From the NCBI RefSeq assembly GCF_021032705.1, contig NZ_JAHVXI010000004.1, positions 124,001 through 188,000 of the forward strand: a stretch of 64,000 bases of DNA, written 5' to 3'. A model generated the notes under the pieces. It was given only the letters and a program-made list of their open reading frames with translations. It made no database searches and was not told the origin of the DNA. A program made the position numbers and the translations under genes. Below, piece by piece: positions 34,805 to 43,937 of the stretch (position 1 is the first letter of the stretch; the number at the start of each line of letters is the position of its first letter). The stretch comes from Psychroserpens luteolus (GTDB taxonomy: Bacteria; Bacteroidota; Bacteroidia; Flavobacteriales; Flavobacteriaceae).

Positions 34805-37800
34805 CTAATCTAATTTAAAAGTCTTTAAGTCTTTAAATGGATTTGTTTGTACCTGTTCCATTTTTGTACGATAAGGAGCCCAAGTTTCAGTGAAGAACGT
34901 ATTGACTTCATTAAGCACATCTTCTAGAGCTTCTTTTGCGTTTTTAATTAATGTGGTTTCGGTAGTTGTAATACCATTTTGTCTGGAACCTACATAACGT
35001 CTCGCCAGACCCAAACGTTGCATCACAGTAACCTCAGGATTTCTTGTAATCCCTTGTCTACTGTCTTCTTTGCCTAAAAATTTATCGACAATACTATCAA
35101 TACTTTTTACAACCTCTTTAGAAGCTTTAATATCATCTTTGTACTTGTCTTTATCTAATTTACCGAGTAAAGATTGGTAATCTTTAGCAATGTTTTTGTT
35201 TTCGATAAGTTGTTTTACAGCATCAGCTGCAGTTTGTTGCATGGTCTCCAAACGCTTTGAAGTATCATAAACGGCATTGATGTTAGCCATAGATACATTA
35301 ACTCTAGGATCTAGTTTTACGGTTACCATTTCTTCGGAAGACTGATCGCCAAAACTCATCACAGCTTTATAACTTCCTGGCTTTACAGATACACCACCTG
35401 GTTCACTAGTACGTTTTCTAATGCGCTTAGAAGGAAAATCTACTCCAGCTTCATTCATAAACCATGTCCATTTGTATAAGCCAGTAGAATCTGGAGCCTT
35501 ACGTTTTAGGGTTCTTATTAAACGATCACCATCATAAATTTTAAGATGGATAGAATCCCATTTCACTTTTTTAGCTTCTTTTTCTTCTGAAGCCATATCT
35601 TTTTTATCTGCTTCTTTATCTTTTTTTCCTTTTTTGTCTTCGGATGCTTTTTTCTTCGCATCGATTTTCACAAAATAGGATAAAATGGCCCCATAACCTC
35701 TATTATCTCCATGATACATGGCATCTGCTCCAAAACGACTTCCTGTAGGCTGTTGGTAAGCAGCTTGATAGGCCGTTGGAGGTTCGAAAAGTTCAAGCTT
35801 TTGATTGAGTACTTCTTTGTTTTTTGCTAAGGCACGTAACGGACGAATATCATCCAGAACCCAAGCCGCACGACCAAAAGTTCCGATAATTAAATCGTGT
35901 TCACGCGGATGAATTACTAAATCTTTTACAGAAACTGTTGGAAAACCATTGGTCCATTTGGTCCACTTATTTCCAGCATCAAATGAAATATAGAGACCGT
36001 CATCAGTTCCTAAGAACATCAGATTTTTTTCTATAGGGTCTTCAACAATAGATAAGGTATAACTTTGAGCGTCGTTAGCATCTACGATTCGTTGCCATGT
36101 TTTTCCATAGTCTTTTGTTCGGTAAGCATAAGGTGTATAATTAAAGCGTCTGTAATCATTTGCAATGAGTAAAGCTTCACCTTTATTTTTATTAGACGCT
36201 TTTATTTGTGCAATCCAACTTCCTGCAGGTAAACCTTTGATGTTTTTTGTAACATCATTCCATGAATCTCCACCATTTGTTGTGTAATGTACTTTTCCAT
36301 CGTCTGTTCCAACCCATAACATATTGCGTTCGAGCGGAGAAGGTTCAATGACTAAGATTGTTGTATGATTTTCTGCTCCTGTGGCATCCATTGTCAGACC
36401 GCCACTTTCAGATTGTTTTTGCTTTTCGGGATCGTTCGTTGTTAAATCTGGAGAAATAACGGTCCATGTATCTCCTTTATCTGTTGATTTGTGAACAAAC
36501 TGGCTTCCAAAGTAAAGTGTGCTATTATAAAAAGGGTCAATATTAATAGCTGAATTCCAATTAAAACGCAATCTTACTTCTGGATCTGGATGTGTTGGTC
36601 TCACCGAATAATTATTTCCTGTTTGCCAGTCGTATCGACTTACAAAACCTTGTTGACTCATCGACCATCCGTATCTAGAATCGTCCTTGTCTGGTACGAC
36701 ATCAAAACCATCACCAAAACTTATTTCTTGCCAATAACTGTTACGAATTCCCTGAGATCTCCATACATAAGCCGGCCCTCTCCAAGAGCCATTATCCTGC
36801 ATTCCTCCGTAAACATTATACGGAATCTCGTTATCGACATTGATGTGGTAAAATTGAGCCACAGGTAAGTTTCCAATAAAACGCCATGATTTTCCACCGT
36901 CTTTCGTGATGTTCATACCACCATCATTACCATCAATCATGAAATTTCCATTTTTTGGATGAATCCACCATGCATGATGATCTGGATGAACACCGTTACT
37001 CACGCCATAGGCAGGCATCAATTGTCTAAAGTTTTTTCCGCCATCTTCAGATACATTCACATAGGTATATATAGAATACACGCGATTTTCATTTTGCGGA
37101 TCTACATAAATTTCAGAATAATAAAATGGACGGTTACCGATATCTCTTTTATTATTGATCATTTTCCATGTAAAACCACCATCTTCACTTTTATATAAGG
37201 CATTTTTCTTTGCTTCAACTAAAGCGTAAACAATATTGGGTTTATTAGCAGCTATTGCGACACCAATTCGGCCAAGATTCCCTTTAGGAAATCCTTCTTT
37301 ATCTGTGATTTTTTTCCAAGTTGCTCCACCATCATGAGTGATATGTAATCCAGATCCTTCACCACCAGAATTAAAAAACCAAGGTTCACGTTTGTGTTCC
37401 CATAGCGTTGCAATTAACTTGTTAGGGTTTTTAGGATCCATAATTAAATCTGCCGCTCCAGTTTTATTATTAGCAAATAAGACTTTATTCCATGTTTTAC
37501 CACCATCTGTAGTTTTAAAAACACCACGTTCTGGATGTTCTCCCCATGGCGAACCTATAGCCGCTACATAAACAATATTAGGATTTGTTGGATCGATAAT
37601 CACACGATGAATGTGACGCGTTTTTTCGAGTCCCATCGCTGTCCAACTCTTTCCGCCATCTAAAGATTTAAAGATGCCATAACCACCATTTAAACTATTT
37701 CTAGGATTACCTTCTCCCGTTCCAACCCAGATGACACTCGGGTTTGATTGCTGAATGGCAACAGCACCAATTGAAGCCGTGACTTCATCGTCAAAAATTG

Positions 37801-38029
37801 GTGTCCAAGTAATACCTCCAGATTCACTTTTCCAGAGACCACCCGAAGCCGTACCCACATACATAATATCAGGATTACTATGAACGGCGTCAATAGCAGT
37901 TACACGTCCAGACATACCACCAGGGCCAATATTACGAGGTTCCATGTTTTTTAATACATCAAGCGAAATATCTTGAGCAAAGAGAGATAATGATGCAAAG
38001 AGAAGCATCAGGAAATTTATTTTTTTCAT
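34805..38029 (-). CDS. Large secreted BNR/sortilin-like repeat protein
   Basis: The 1074-residue protein has a signal peptide (MKKINFLMLLFASLSLFAQ) and many BNR (Asp-box) blades of the form S-x-D-x-G-x-T-W: SESGGITWTPI, SLDGGKSWTAM, TTDGGKTWNKV, THDGGATWKKI, SEDGGFTWKMI, TNGGDSWNDV. These make 8-10-bladed propellers related to VPS10/sortilin. The sequence is interrupted near residues 790-825 by a Lys/Glu-rich low-complexity stretch (KKKASEDKKGKKDKEADKKD), followed by a beta domain and a helical tail. No type IX tail is seen. It probably binds or hydrolyses an extracellular ligand; function unproven. Cotranscribed with the S9 peptidase. Confidence 0.85.
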   Translation of the reverse strand: MKKINFLMLLFASLSLFAQDISLDVLKNMEPRNIGPGGMSGRVTAIDAVHSNPDIMYVGTASGGLWKSESGGITWTPIFDDEVTASIGAVAIQQSNPSVIWVGTGEGNPRNSLNGGYGIFKSLDGGKSWTAMGLEKTRHIHRVIIDPTNPNIVYVAAIGSPWGEHPERGVFKTTDGGKTWNKVLFANNKTGAADLIMDPKNPNKLIATLWEHKREPWFFNSGGEGSGLHITHDGGATWKKITDKEGFPKGNLGRIGVAIAANKPNIVYALVEAKKNALYKSEDGGFTWKMINNKRDIGNRPFYYSEIYVDPQNENRVYSIYTYVNVSEDGGKNFRQLMPAYGVSNGVHPDHHAWWIHPKNGNFMIDGNDGGMNITKDGGKSWRFIGNLPVAQFYHINVDNEIPYNVYGGMQDNGSWRGPAYVWRSQGIRNSYWQEISFGDGFDVVPDKDDSRYGWSMSQQGFVSRYDWQTGNNYSVRPTHPDPEVRLRFNWNSAINIDPFYNSTLYFGSQFVHKSTDKGDTWTVISPDLTTNDPEKQKQSESGGLTMDATGAENHTTILVIEPSPLERNMLWVGTDDGKVHYTTNGGDSWNDVTKNIKGLPAGSWIAQIKASNKNKGEALLIANDYRRFNYTPYAYRTKDYGKTWQRIVDANDAQSYTLSIVEDPIEKNLMFLGTDDGLYISFDAGNKWTKWTNGFPTVSVKDLVIHPREHDLIIGTFGRAAWVLDDIRPLRALAKNKEVLNQKLELFEPPTAYQAAYQQPTGSRFGADAMYHGDNRGYGAILSYFVKIDAKKKASEDKKGKKDKEADKKDMASEEKEAKKVKWDSIHLKIYDGDRLIRTLKRKAPDSTGLYKWTWFMNEAGVDFPSKRIRKRTSEPGGVSVKPGSYKAVMSFGDQSSEEMVTVKLDPRVNVSMANINAVYDTSKRLETMQQTAADAVKQLIENKNIAKDYQSLLGKLDKDKYKDDIKASKEVVKSIDSIVDKFLGKEDSRQGITRNPEVTVMQRLGLARRYVGSRQNGITTTETTLIKNAKEALEDVLNEVNTFFTETWAPYRTKMEQVQTNPFKDLKTFKLD

Positions 38030-38164
38030 TTGTGTTTGGTTTAGTTGCTTTAAAGATAAGCAAAAGATGTGGTCAAGTTATTGGTTGGTAGAAGCGTACT
38101 TAAAGTTTTAACATAAATATGAAAGAAGACTGTATTCATTTTTAATTAGGACAATTTTATCCTT

Positions 38165-38211
38165 AATATGATAATTGTCATATTTTATGAGGTCTCTGAG
38201 TCTTAATTTTG
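38165..38211 (+). promoter_or_regulatory. FNR-like box and -7 element of the nos operon
   Basis: The near-palindrome 38165-38184 contains TGAT-AATT-GTCA flanked by AATA and TATT. A perfect -7 element TAATTTTG lies at 38204-38211, 29.5 bases from the box centre (38174.5) to its first T, the same geometry as at hemN. The first gene starts at 38232. Confidence 0.75.
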
Positions 38212-38231
38212 TTAAATAAAATCGATTTAAT

Positions 38232-38735
38232 ATGAAAACAGCACTAAGACTAATGCTCGTATTTTTTGTGACACTGCTATTGAGTTGTGGTGGCAAAGAG
38301 GAGGAGAAAAAAGAACAGGTTACCGTTGTAAAAAAAGAAAAAACGGTAAAAAAGGATACGCCTAAATCAACTTCAGTAAAGGCTTCAGAAAAAGTAGATC
38401 TCACTAACAAAGGTGTAGGACCAATTACCTCGTTAACGTTGAGCGATGGAATAGATCAAACACTGGCAGATGAGGGAGCAGAGGTTTTTAAAAAAATGTG
38501 CACAGCTTGCCATAGACCAAACAAAAAGTTTATTGGTCCCGCTCCATCAGGGATTTTAGAAAGGAGAACACCAGAATGGGTTATGAATATGATTTTGGAT
38601 CCAGAAGGTATGGTTAAAAATGACCCCTTGGCAAAGGAACTTTTAATTGAGTTTAACGGCTCACCAATGGCTAATCAAAATCTCACTGAAGCAGAGGCAA
38701 GAGCCGTATTAGAGTATTTCAGAACACTAAAATAA
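38232..38735 (+). CDS. c-type cytochrome lipoprotein
   Basis: A 167-residue protein with a lipobox (VTLLLSCGGKEE), a Lys-rich linker of about 50 residues, and one cytochrome c domain with haem site CTACH in KKMCTACHRPNKKFIGPAP and a likely axial Met in NGSPMANQNL. It sits first in the nos operon under the FNR-like box, so it probably carries electrons to the N2O reductase from the membrane. The 15-residue spacing of its acidic/Lys-rich tether would let it reach partner proteins in the periplasm. Confidence 0.85.
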   Translation: MKTALRLMLVFFVTLLLSCGGKEEEKKEQVTVVKKEKTVKKDTPKSTSVKASEKVDLTNKGVGPITSLTLSDGIDQTLADEGAEVFKKMCTACHRPNKKFIGPAPSGILERRTPEWVMNMILDPEGMVKNDPLAKELLIEFNGSPMANQNLTEAEARAVLEYFRTLK

Positions 38736-38741
38736 CATATT

Positions 38742-39320
38742 ATGAAAACAGCCAAACAATTCTTTTTTGTTCTTGCATTTGTAGCATTGATTTGCTCTTG
38801 CAAAAATGAAAATAATGATGCCTCAACGAACACGACCGCTACTGAAACTAAAGCTAAATCTAATGAAAAAACTGGTCAGGCTTTTATTAAAGACGATGAA
38901 AGTACGCCAACAGTTTTAGATATAGCGATTGGATCAAAAGATCATTCAACCTTGGTCGCAGCTGTACAAGCTGCAGAGTTAGAAAATGCCTTAGTTAATG
39001 CAGGACCATTAATGGTTTTTGCACCAACTAATGATGCTTTCGCTGCTTTACCAGAAGGAACAGTTGACAATTTATTAAAGCCAGAGAATAAAGATGCTTT
39101 GGCTAATATCTTAAAATATCATGTGACACCAGGTAACTATTCTAAAGATTTTTTAAAAAAATTCAAAAGACTTGGTCAAGCCAATAATCAATATGTTAAA
39201 GTTGAAGTTATAGATGGTGAGCCTATGATTGGAGGAGCGAAGATATTAGGTAGCGTTAAAGCTGGCAATGGTATTGTACATGTTATAGATAAAGTACTGT
39301 TGCCACCAACAGAAGAATAA
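38742..39320 (+). CDS. Fasciclin (FAS1) domain lipoprotein
   Basis: A 192-residue protein with lipobox (VALICSCKNENND), a Thr-rich linker, and a FAS1 domain (residues 60-190): TVLDIAIGSKDHSTLVAAVQ, the H1 motif LMVFAPTNDAFAALP and the H2-region GNGIVHVIDKVLLPP. FAS1 domains mediate adhesion or protein contact. It is the second gene of the nos operon, 6 bases after the cytochrome c. FAS1 genes occur in flavobacterial nos clusters, but its role in N2O reduction is unknown. Confidence 0.87.
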   Translation: MKTAKQFFFVLAFVALICSCKNENNDASTNTTATETKAKSNEKTGQAFIKDDESTPTVLDIAIGSKDHSTLVAAVQAAELENALVNAGPLMVFAPTNDAFAALPEGTVDNLLKPENKDALANILKYHVTPGNYSKDFLKKFKRLGQANNQYVKVEVIDGEPMIGGAKILGSVKAGNGIVHVIDKVLLPPTEE

Positions 39321-39347
39321 AAACACTAATCAAATTATTAAGAAAAC

Positions 39348-41318
39348 ATGAAGAATTTATTTAAATTAAGTATTGCTCTTGTATTCATATTTACAACGTA
39401 TACAAGTTGTAATAACTCAAAATCATCTGATAGTAAATCAGGTGCATTAGCAGACAATGTTGCCGAAAAAGTTTATGTGGCGCCAGGAGAGCATGATGAA
39501 TTTTATGCATTTATCTCTGGAGGATTTAGTGGGCAATTATCTGTTTACGGATTGCCTTCTGGACGGCTCTTTAAGGTCATTCCTGTATTCTCTCAAGATG
39601 CAGAAAAAGCCTATGGGTACAATGAAGAAACAAAGCCAATGTTAAACACATCACATGGTTTTGTGCCTTGGGATGATGCCCATCACCCAGATATTTCTCA
39701 AACTAACGGTGTCGTTGATGGACGTTGGGTATTTATAAATGGGAATAATACACCTCGTATAGCAAAAATAGATCTATCAACTTTTGAGACAACAGAAATT
39801 ATAGAAGTGCCAAATAGTGCTGGTAATCACAGTTCTTCATTTGTTACTGAAAATAGTGAGTATGTTGTAGCTGGAACACGTTTCTCTGTACCGATTCCTC
39901 AAAAAGATATGCCTATTAAAGATTATAAAGGAAACTTCAAAGGGTCTTTAACATTTATCTCTGTTGAACCTGAACATGGTCATATGGATATTAAATTTCA
40001 ATTAATCATGCCAGGTTTTGATTATGATTTAGCACATCCAGGCCGTGGTGCTTCTCATGGTTGGTTCTTCTTCTCAACATATAATTCTGAGGAAGCAAGT
40101 ACACTTATGGAAGTAAATGCTTCCCAAAATGATAAAGATTTTATTGCTGCAATTAACTGGAAGAAAATTGAAGAGTATGTCAATAATGGAGGTGGAACAA
40201 TGATGCCAACAAACTATGCGCATAATGTCTATGATGAAAGTACACACATGGCAACATCTACAATGAAAAAAGAAGTGAGAGTTGTTAATCCGTCTGAAGT
40301 TCCTGGTGCAGTATACCTTCTACCTACGCCTAAGTCACCTCATGGTTGTGATGTTGATCCAACCGGAGAGTATATTGTTGGTAACGGTAAATTATCTGCT
40401 AATTTAACAGTACACTCCTTTACAAAAATGCTGGATGCCATTGAAAACAAAAAATTCGCAGGTGATGCTTATGGAATTCCAATTATCAATTTTGAAGATG
40501 TATTAGCAGGTGTTGTAGAGCAACCAGGGTTAGGACCGTTACATACAGAGTTTGATGACAAAGGAAACGCATATACAACATTCTTTATTTCTTCTGAAGT
40601 TGTTAAATGGAAAGTAGGAACTTGGGAAGTTTTAGACAGGCAACCTTGTTATTATTCAGTGGGTCACTTAATGATTCCGGGTGGAAATTCGCAAAAACCT
40701 TGGGGTAAATATGTGGTAGCCATGAATAAGATTACTAAAGATCGTTATTTACCAACTGGTCCAGAAGTGACGCAATCTGCACAGCTTTATGATATCTCAG
40801 GTGATAAAATGGAATTATTATTAGATTTTCCAACGATTGGAGAACCGCATTACGCTGCTGGTTGCCCTGCAGATTTAATCAAACCCCGTTCTAAGAAGAT
40901 TTTCAACCTTGAAGATAATAATCATCCATATGTTGCTAAAAGTGAAATGGATACTAAAGTAGTTCGTGATGGAAAAACCGTACATGTTTATATGACCACC
41001 ATACGTAGTCACTTTGCACCAGATAATATTGAAGGTATTAAAGTAGGAGATAAGGTGTACTTCCATATTACCAACTTAGAGCAAGATTATGATGTGCCAC
41101 ATGGTGTAAGTATGATTGGAGCTAATACTTCTGAATTATTAATTATGCCAGGTCAAACAGAAACTTTCCTTTGGGAACCAAAACAAGTTGGGGTATGGCC
41201 ATTCTATTGTACCGATTTCTGTTCTGCGCTTCATCAAGAGATGCAAGGTTATGTTAGAGTTTCACCAGCAAATTCTGATACGCCATTAAAATGGTCACTT
41301 GGGGAAGACATCGAATAA
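39348..41318 (+). CDS. nosZ: Nitrous oxide reductase, Sec/lipoprotein type (clade II)
   Basis: The 656-residue enzyme has a lipoprotein-type signal (LVFIFTTYTSCNNSK) instead of the twin-arginine signal of clade I. The propeller region carries CuZ-ligand segments DDAHHPD, GRGASHGWFFF and SPHGCDVDP. The C-terminal cupredoxin domain carries the CuA site C-T-D-F-C-S-A-L-H-Q-E-M and the upstream DVPHGVSM histidine. It reduces N2O to N2 in the periplasm. There is no C-terminal haem domain; the cytochrome c is a separate upstream gene. Placement between cytochrome c/FAS1 and nosL/nosDFY confirms the assignment. Confidence 0.97.
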   Translation: MKNLFKLSIALVFIFTTYTSCNNSKSSDSKSGALADNVAEKVYVAPGEHDEFYAFISGGFSGQLSVYGLPSGRLFKVIPVFSQDAEKAYGYNEETKPMLNTSHGFVPWDDAHHPDISQTNGVVDGRWVFINGNNTPRIAKIDLSTFETTEIIEVPNSAGNHSSSFVTENSEYVVAGTRFSVPIPQKDMPIKDYKGNFKGSLTFISVEPEHGHMDIKFQLIMPGFDYDLAHPGRGASHGWFFFSTYNSEEASTLMEVNASQNDKDFIAAINWKKIEEYVNNGGGTMMPTNYAHNVYDESTHMATSTMKKEVRVVNPSEVPGAVYLLPTPKSPHGCDVDPTGEYIVGNGKLSANLTVHSFTKMLDAIENKKFAGDAYGIPIINFEDVLAGVVEQPGLGPLHTEFDDKGNAYTTFFISSEVVKWKVGTWEVLDRQPCYYSVGHLMIPGGNSQKPWGKYVVAMNKITKDRYLPTGPEVTQSAQLYDISGDKMELLLDFPTIGEPHYAAGCPADLIKPRSKKIFNLEDNNHPYVAKSEMDTKVVRDGKTVHVYMTTIRSHFAPDNIEGIKVGDKVYFHITNLEQDYDVPHGVSMIGANTSELLIMPGQTETFLWEPKQVGVWPFYCTDFCSALHQEMQGYVRVSPANSDTPLKWSLGEDIE

Positions 41319-41366
41319 TTAAATAGCATAGGAGGATTTTGTTTTAGTGTTTATTTTCCTATACAA

Positions 41367-41399
41367 AAAGGCGAGAGTTATTTTTTCGCTCTCGCCTTT
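41367..41399 (+). promoter_or_regulatory. Stable hairpin downstream of nosZ
   Basis: AAAGGCGAGAG (41367-41377) and CTCTCGCCTTT (41389-41399) form a perfect 11-bp stem with an 11-base loop. Only three T follow, so it is a poor full terminator. It may attenuate transcription into the following genes or stabilise the 3' end of the nosZ message. Confidence 0.65.
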
Positions 41400-41438
41400 C
41401 TAATCTAAAACACTAAAAAAAACACTAAATATTTCAAG

Positions 41439-42038
41439 ATGAAAAAGTCAAATATCATCATGTTACTTGCGGCTATTCTGCCATTAGGATTGTTTTTATT
41501 TCCACTTTGGAAGATTACATTGGAAGCACCACAATATCCAACACCATTAGGGATGTACATACACATTAATGACTTTTCTGATGCTAATCCACATGACATC
41601 AAGAATATAAATTTGATGAATCATTATGTTGGTATGAAGTATATACCAGAAGCGATTCCAGAGTTTAAGATATTCCCTTTAGGTATTATCATTACTAGTG
41701 TAATAGGTCTTCTTATTGCATTTAAAGGAAATTATAAATGGTTTTTAGGATGGTTTATTTTAATGATTGCTTTGAGTGCAGCAGGGATGTATGATTTTTA
41801 TTTGTGGGAGCATGATTACGGTCATAATCTTGACCCTAAGGCAATCATGAAATTTACTAATCCTGATGGGACTCAAATGGGGTTTCAGCCACCATTATTT
41901 GGAAGTAAAGACATATTAAATTTTAGAGCACACTCTTATCCGCAATTTGGTGCTTTATTTCTAGCCTTAGGTATTGCAACTTCATTTGTTGCTTTTCTAA
42001 TTGGAAAGAAAACACATAAAAAATCTATGACTATGTAG
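41439..42038 (+). CDS. Integral membrane protein of the nos cluster
   Basis: A 199-residue protein with about four membrane helices: IIMLLAAILPLGLFLFPLW, FPLGIIITSVIGLLIAF, WFLGWFILMIALSAAGMY and FGALFLALGIATSFVAFLIG, and hydrophilic loops with histidines (PHDIKNINLMNHYVGMKY, EHDYGHNLDPKAIM). Clade II nos clusters often carry an uncharacterised membrane protein at this position; the histidines in the loop suggest metal handling, which is inference. It lies between the nosZ hairpin and nosL. Confidence 0.75.
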   Translation: MKKSNIIMLLAAILPLGLFLFPLWKITLEAPQYPTPLGMYIHINDFSDANPHDIKNINLMNHYVGMKYIPEAIPEFKIFPLGIIITSVIGLLIAFKGNYKWFLGWFILMIALSAAGMYDFYLWEHDYGHNLDPKAIMKFTNPDGTQMGFQPPLFGSKDILNFRAHSYPQFGALFLALGIATSFVAFLIGKKTHKKSMTM

Positions 42039-42068
42039 ACAAGATCAAAACACTAAAACACTAAAATC

Positions 42069-42509
42069 ATGCAAACACTAAAACACTATTCAATTATTGC
42101 ATTATTACTACTCTTATGTAGCTGTAATGTCTCACCAAAACCTATAGATTATGGAAATGATGGTTGTCATTTTTGTAAAATGACTATAGTAGATAAAGTA
42201 CATGCAGCAGAAATTGTTACTACAAAAGGAAAAGTATACAAGTTTGATGCTACCGAATGCATGGTAAACTTCCTTGATGAATTTGATACCTCACAAATTA
42301 AACTGTATTTATCAAATAATTATACCGAGCCAGAAGCACTTATAGATGCTACTAAAGCTACGTTTTTAATTAGCGAGAATATCCCAAGTCCGATGGGTGC
42401 TTTTTTATCAGCTTTTGAGAATAGGACCGATGCAGAAAAGGCAAAATCTGAAAAAGGAGGAACACTTTACAACTGGAGTGAACTTCAAGATCATTTAAGC
42501 AAGAATTAA
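42069..42509 (+). CDS. nosL: NosL copper-binding lipoprotein
   Basis: The 146-residue lipoprotein has lipobox ALLLLCSCNVSP. The mature region contains GCHFCKMTIVDKVHAAE (C-x2-C-x-M), YKFDATECMVNFL and PSPMGAFLSAF, which match NosL. NosL binds Cu(I) and is thought to deliver copper to NosZ. It is followed by a second NosL-like domain in the next gene. Confidence 0.93.
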   Translation: MQTLKHYSIIALLLLLCSCNVSPKPIDYGNDGCHFCKMTIVDKVHAAEIVTTKGKVYKFDATECMVNFLDEFDTSQIKLYLSNNYTEPEALIDATKATFLISENIPSPMGAFLSAFENRTDAEKAKSEKGGTLYNWSELQDHLSKN

Positions 42510-42536
42510 AATTTATTTCAATTAAAATCGAATCTT

Positions 42537-43937
42537 ATGAAACGTATATATATGCTTTCAATACTCTTTGTATGTCTATTTTTAAATGGCGTACAAGCTC
42601 AAAACCCAGATCAATGTGTGCATTGCAAGATGACTATTGAAGATAATTTGCATAGAGCTTCGGCTGAAAAAAATGAAGAAATCATTCAGTTTGATGCTAT
42701 AGAATGTCTTATCAATTATTTAAAAGTTACTAATGAATCATTAGTGTCTTCTATGAAAGTTTCAGATTATAATACAGGAGAACTCATAGATGCAGAAACG
42801 GCTATCTACTTAAAGAGTAAATCCATTCCCAGCCCGATGGGAGCTAATCTTTCAGCATTTAAAACTAAAGATATTGCTAAAGATGTTAAATCAAGAAAAG
42901 GAGGAGAGATCTATTCTTGGGAAGAGATTAAGTTAAAATTTAAAACTTCAAAATTTGGAGCTTTAGATCATACGCATCATGATCATAATAGACCTGATGC
43001 TCATGCACCTATTGGTGTGATGGGAGACCATTTACATCAAAAAGGTGGTTTAATGGTGTCGTTTAGATATATGAATATGGTAATGGATGGGAATAAATTT
43101 GGCACCAGTGATATTAGCAATAATGAGATCTATAATAGTTTTATGGTAGCACCTCAAGATATGACTATGGACATGTATATGTTGGGAGTTATGTACGCTC
43201 CTTCTAATAAACTCACATTGATGCTTATGCAAAATTATGTTACAAAAAGTATGGATCTTACTGCAAGAATGATGATGAATGAGATGGTTATGTTTAGAGA
43301 TTTTTCTACGAGTTCTAGTGGGTTTGGTGATTTAAAAATTAATGCGATGTATGGCTTATTTAATAATCACAAAACAGCATTGCATTTAAATGCAGGGATT
43401 AATATTCCTATTGGTGGTATTAAAAACAGAGATGATACACCAATGTCAGATAATATGAAACTACCTTATGCTATGCAATTGGGAAGCGGTACTTTTGATA
43501 TGACATTAGGTGCGACTTTAAAAGGTAATTATACCAATACATCATGGGGAACACAATTTTTGAGTATATTTAGAATAGGAGAAAACAGTGAGGATTATCG
43601 TTTTGGAAACCTATATCAACTAAATATTTGGGGTGCTTATAAGCTATCTGACAACTTTAGTATTTCTGCTCGTGTATTAGGATTAACAGAAGGCAATATT
43701 GAAGGAATGGATACAGAGCTCAATCCAATGATGGTGACTACGGCAAGTACAGCTAACTATGGTAGTGATAAAATAAAAACCTTTTTAGGTGTTAATGTGT
43801 CGTTTCCTGAAACGTCTAGTTTGAAAAATTTTCGCTTGGGTTTAGAGGCAGGGGGCCCAGTATATGAAGATTATAATGGTATTCAGATGAATGAAAATTT
43901 AAATCTCAATTTTGGATTAAAATATACTGTGTTATAA
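42537..43937 (+). CDS. NosL-like domain fused to an outer-membrane beta-barrel
   Basis: The 466-residue protein has a signal peptide (SILFVCLFLNGVQAQ). Residues 22-138 are NosL-like (CVHCKMTIEDNLHRASAE, FDAIECLINYL, SIPSPMGANLSAF, GEIYSWEEIK), paralleling the previous gene. A His-rich linker (DHTHHDHNRPDAHAP, about 144-158) follows. From about 169 to the end, alternating amphipathic strands (GGLMVSFRYMNMVMDG, KTALHLNAGINIPIGG, NLNLNFGLKYTVL) form an outer-membrane barrel of the kind annotated as a transporter in phenol-degradation loci. Several strands or loops are methionine-rich (QDMTMDMYMLGVMY, ARMMMNEMVMF). I infer copper handling at the outer membrane; transport direction is unknown. Its stop abuts nosD. 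Confidence 0.78.
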   Translation: MKRIYMLSILFVCLFLNGVQAQNPDQCVHCKMTIEDNLHRASAEKNEEIIQFDAIECLINYLKVTNESLVSSMKVSDYNTGELIDAETAIYLKSKSIPSPMGANLSAFKTKDIAKDVKSRKGGEIYSWEEIKLKFKTSKFGALDHTHHDHNRPDAHAPIGVMGDHLHQKGGLMVSFRYMNMVMDGNKFGTSDISNNEIYNSFMVAPQDMTMDMYMLGVMYAPSNKLTLMLMQNYVTKSMDLTARMMMNEMVMFRDFSTSSSGFGDLKINAMYGLFNNHKTALHLNAGINIPIGGIKNRDDTPMSDNMKLPYAMQLGSGTFDMTLGATLKGNYTNTSWGTQFLSIFRIGENSEDYRFGNLYQLNIWGAYKLSDNFSISARVLGLTEGNIEGMDTELNPMMVTTASTANYGSDKIKTFLGVNVSFPETSSLKNFRLGLEAGGPVYEDYNGIQMNENLNLNFGLKYTVL

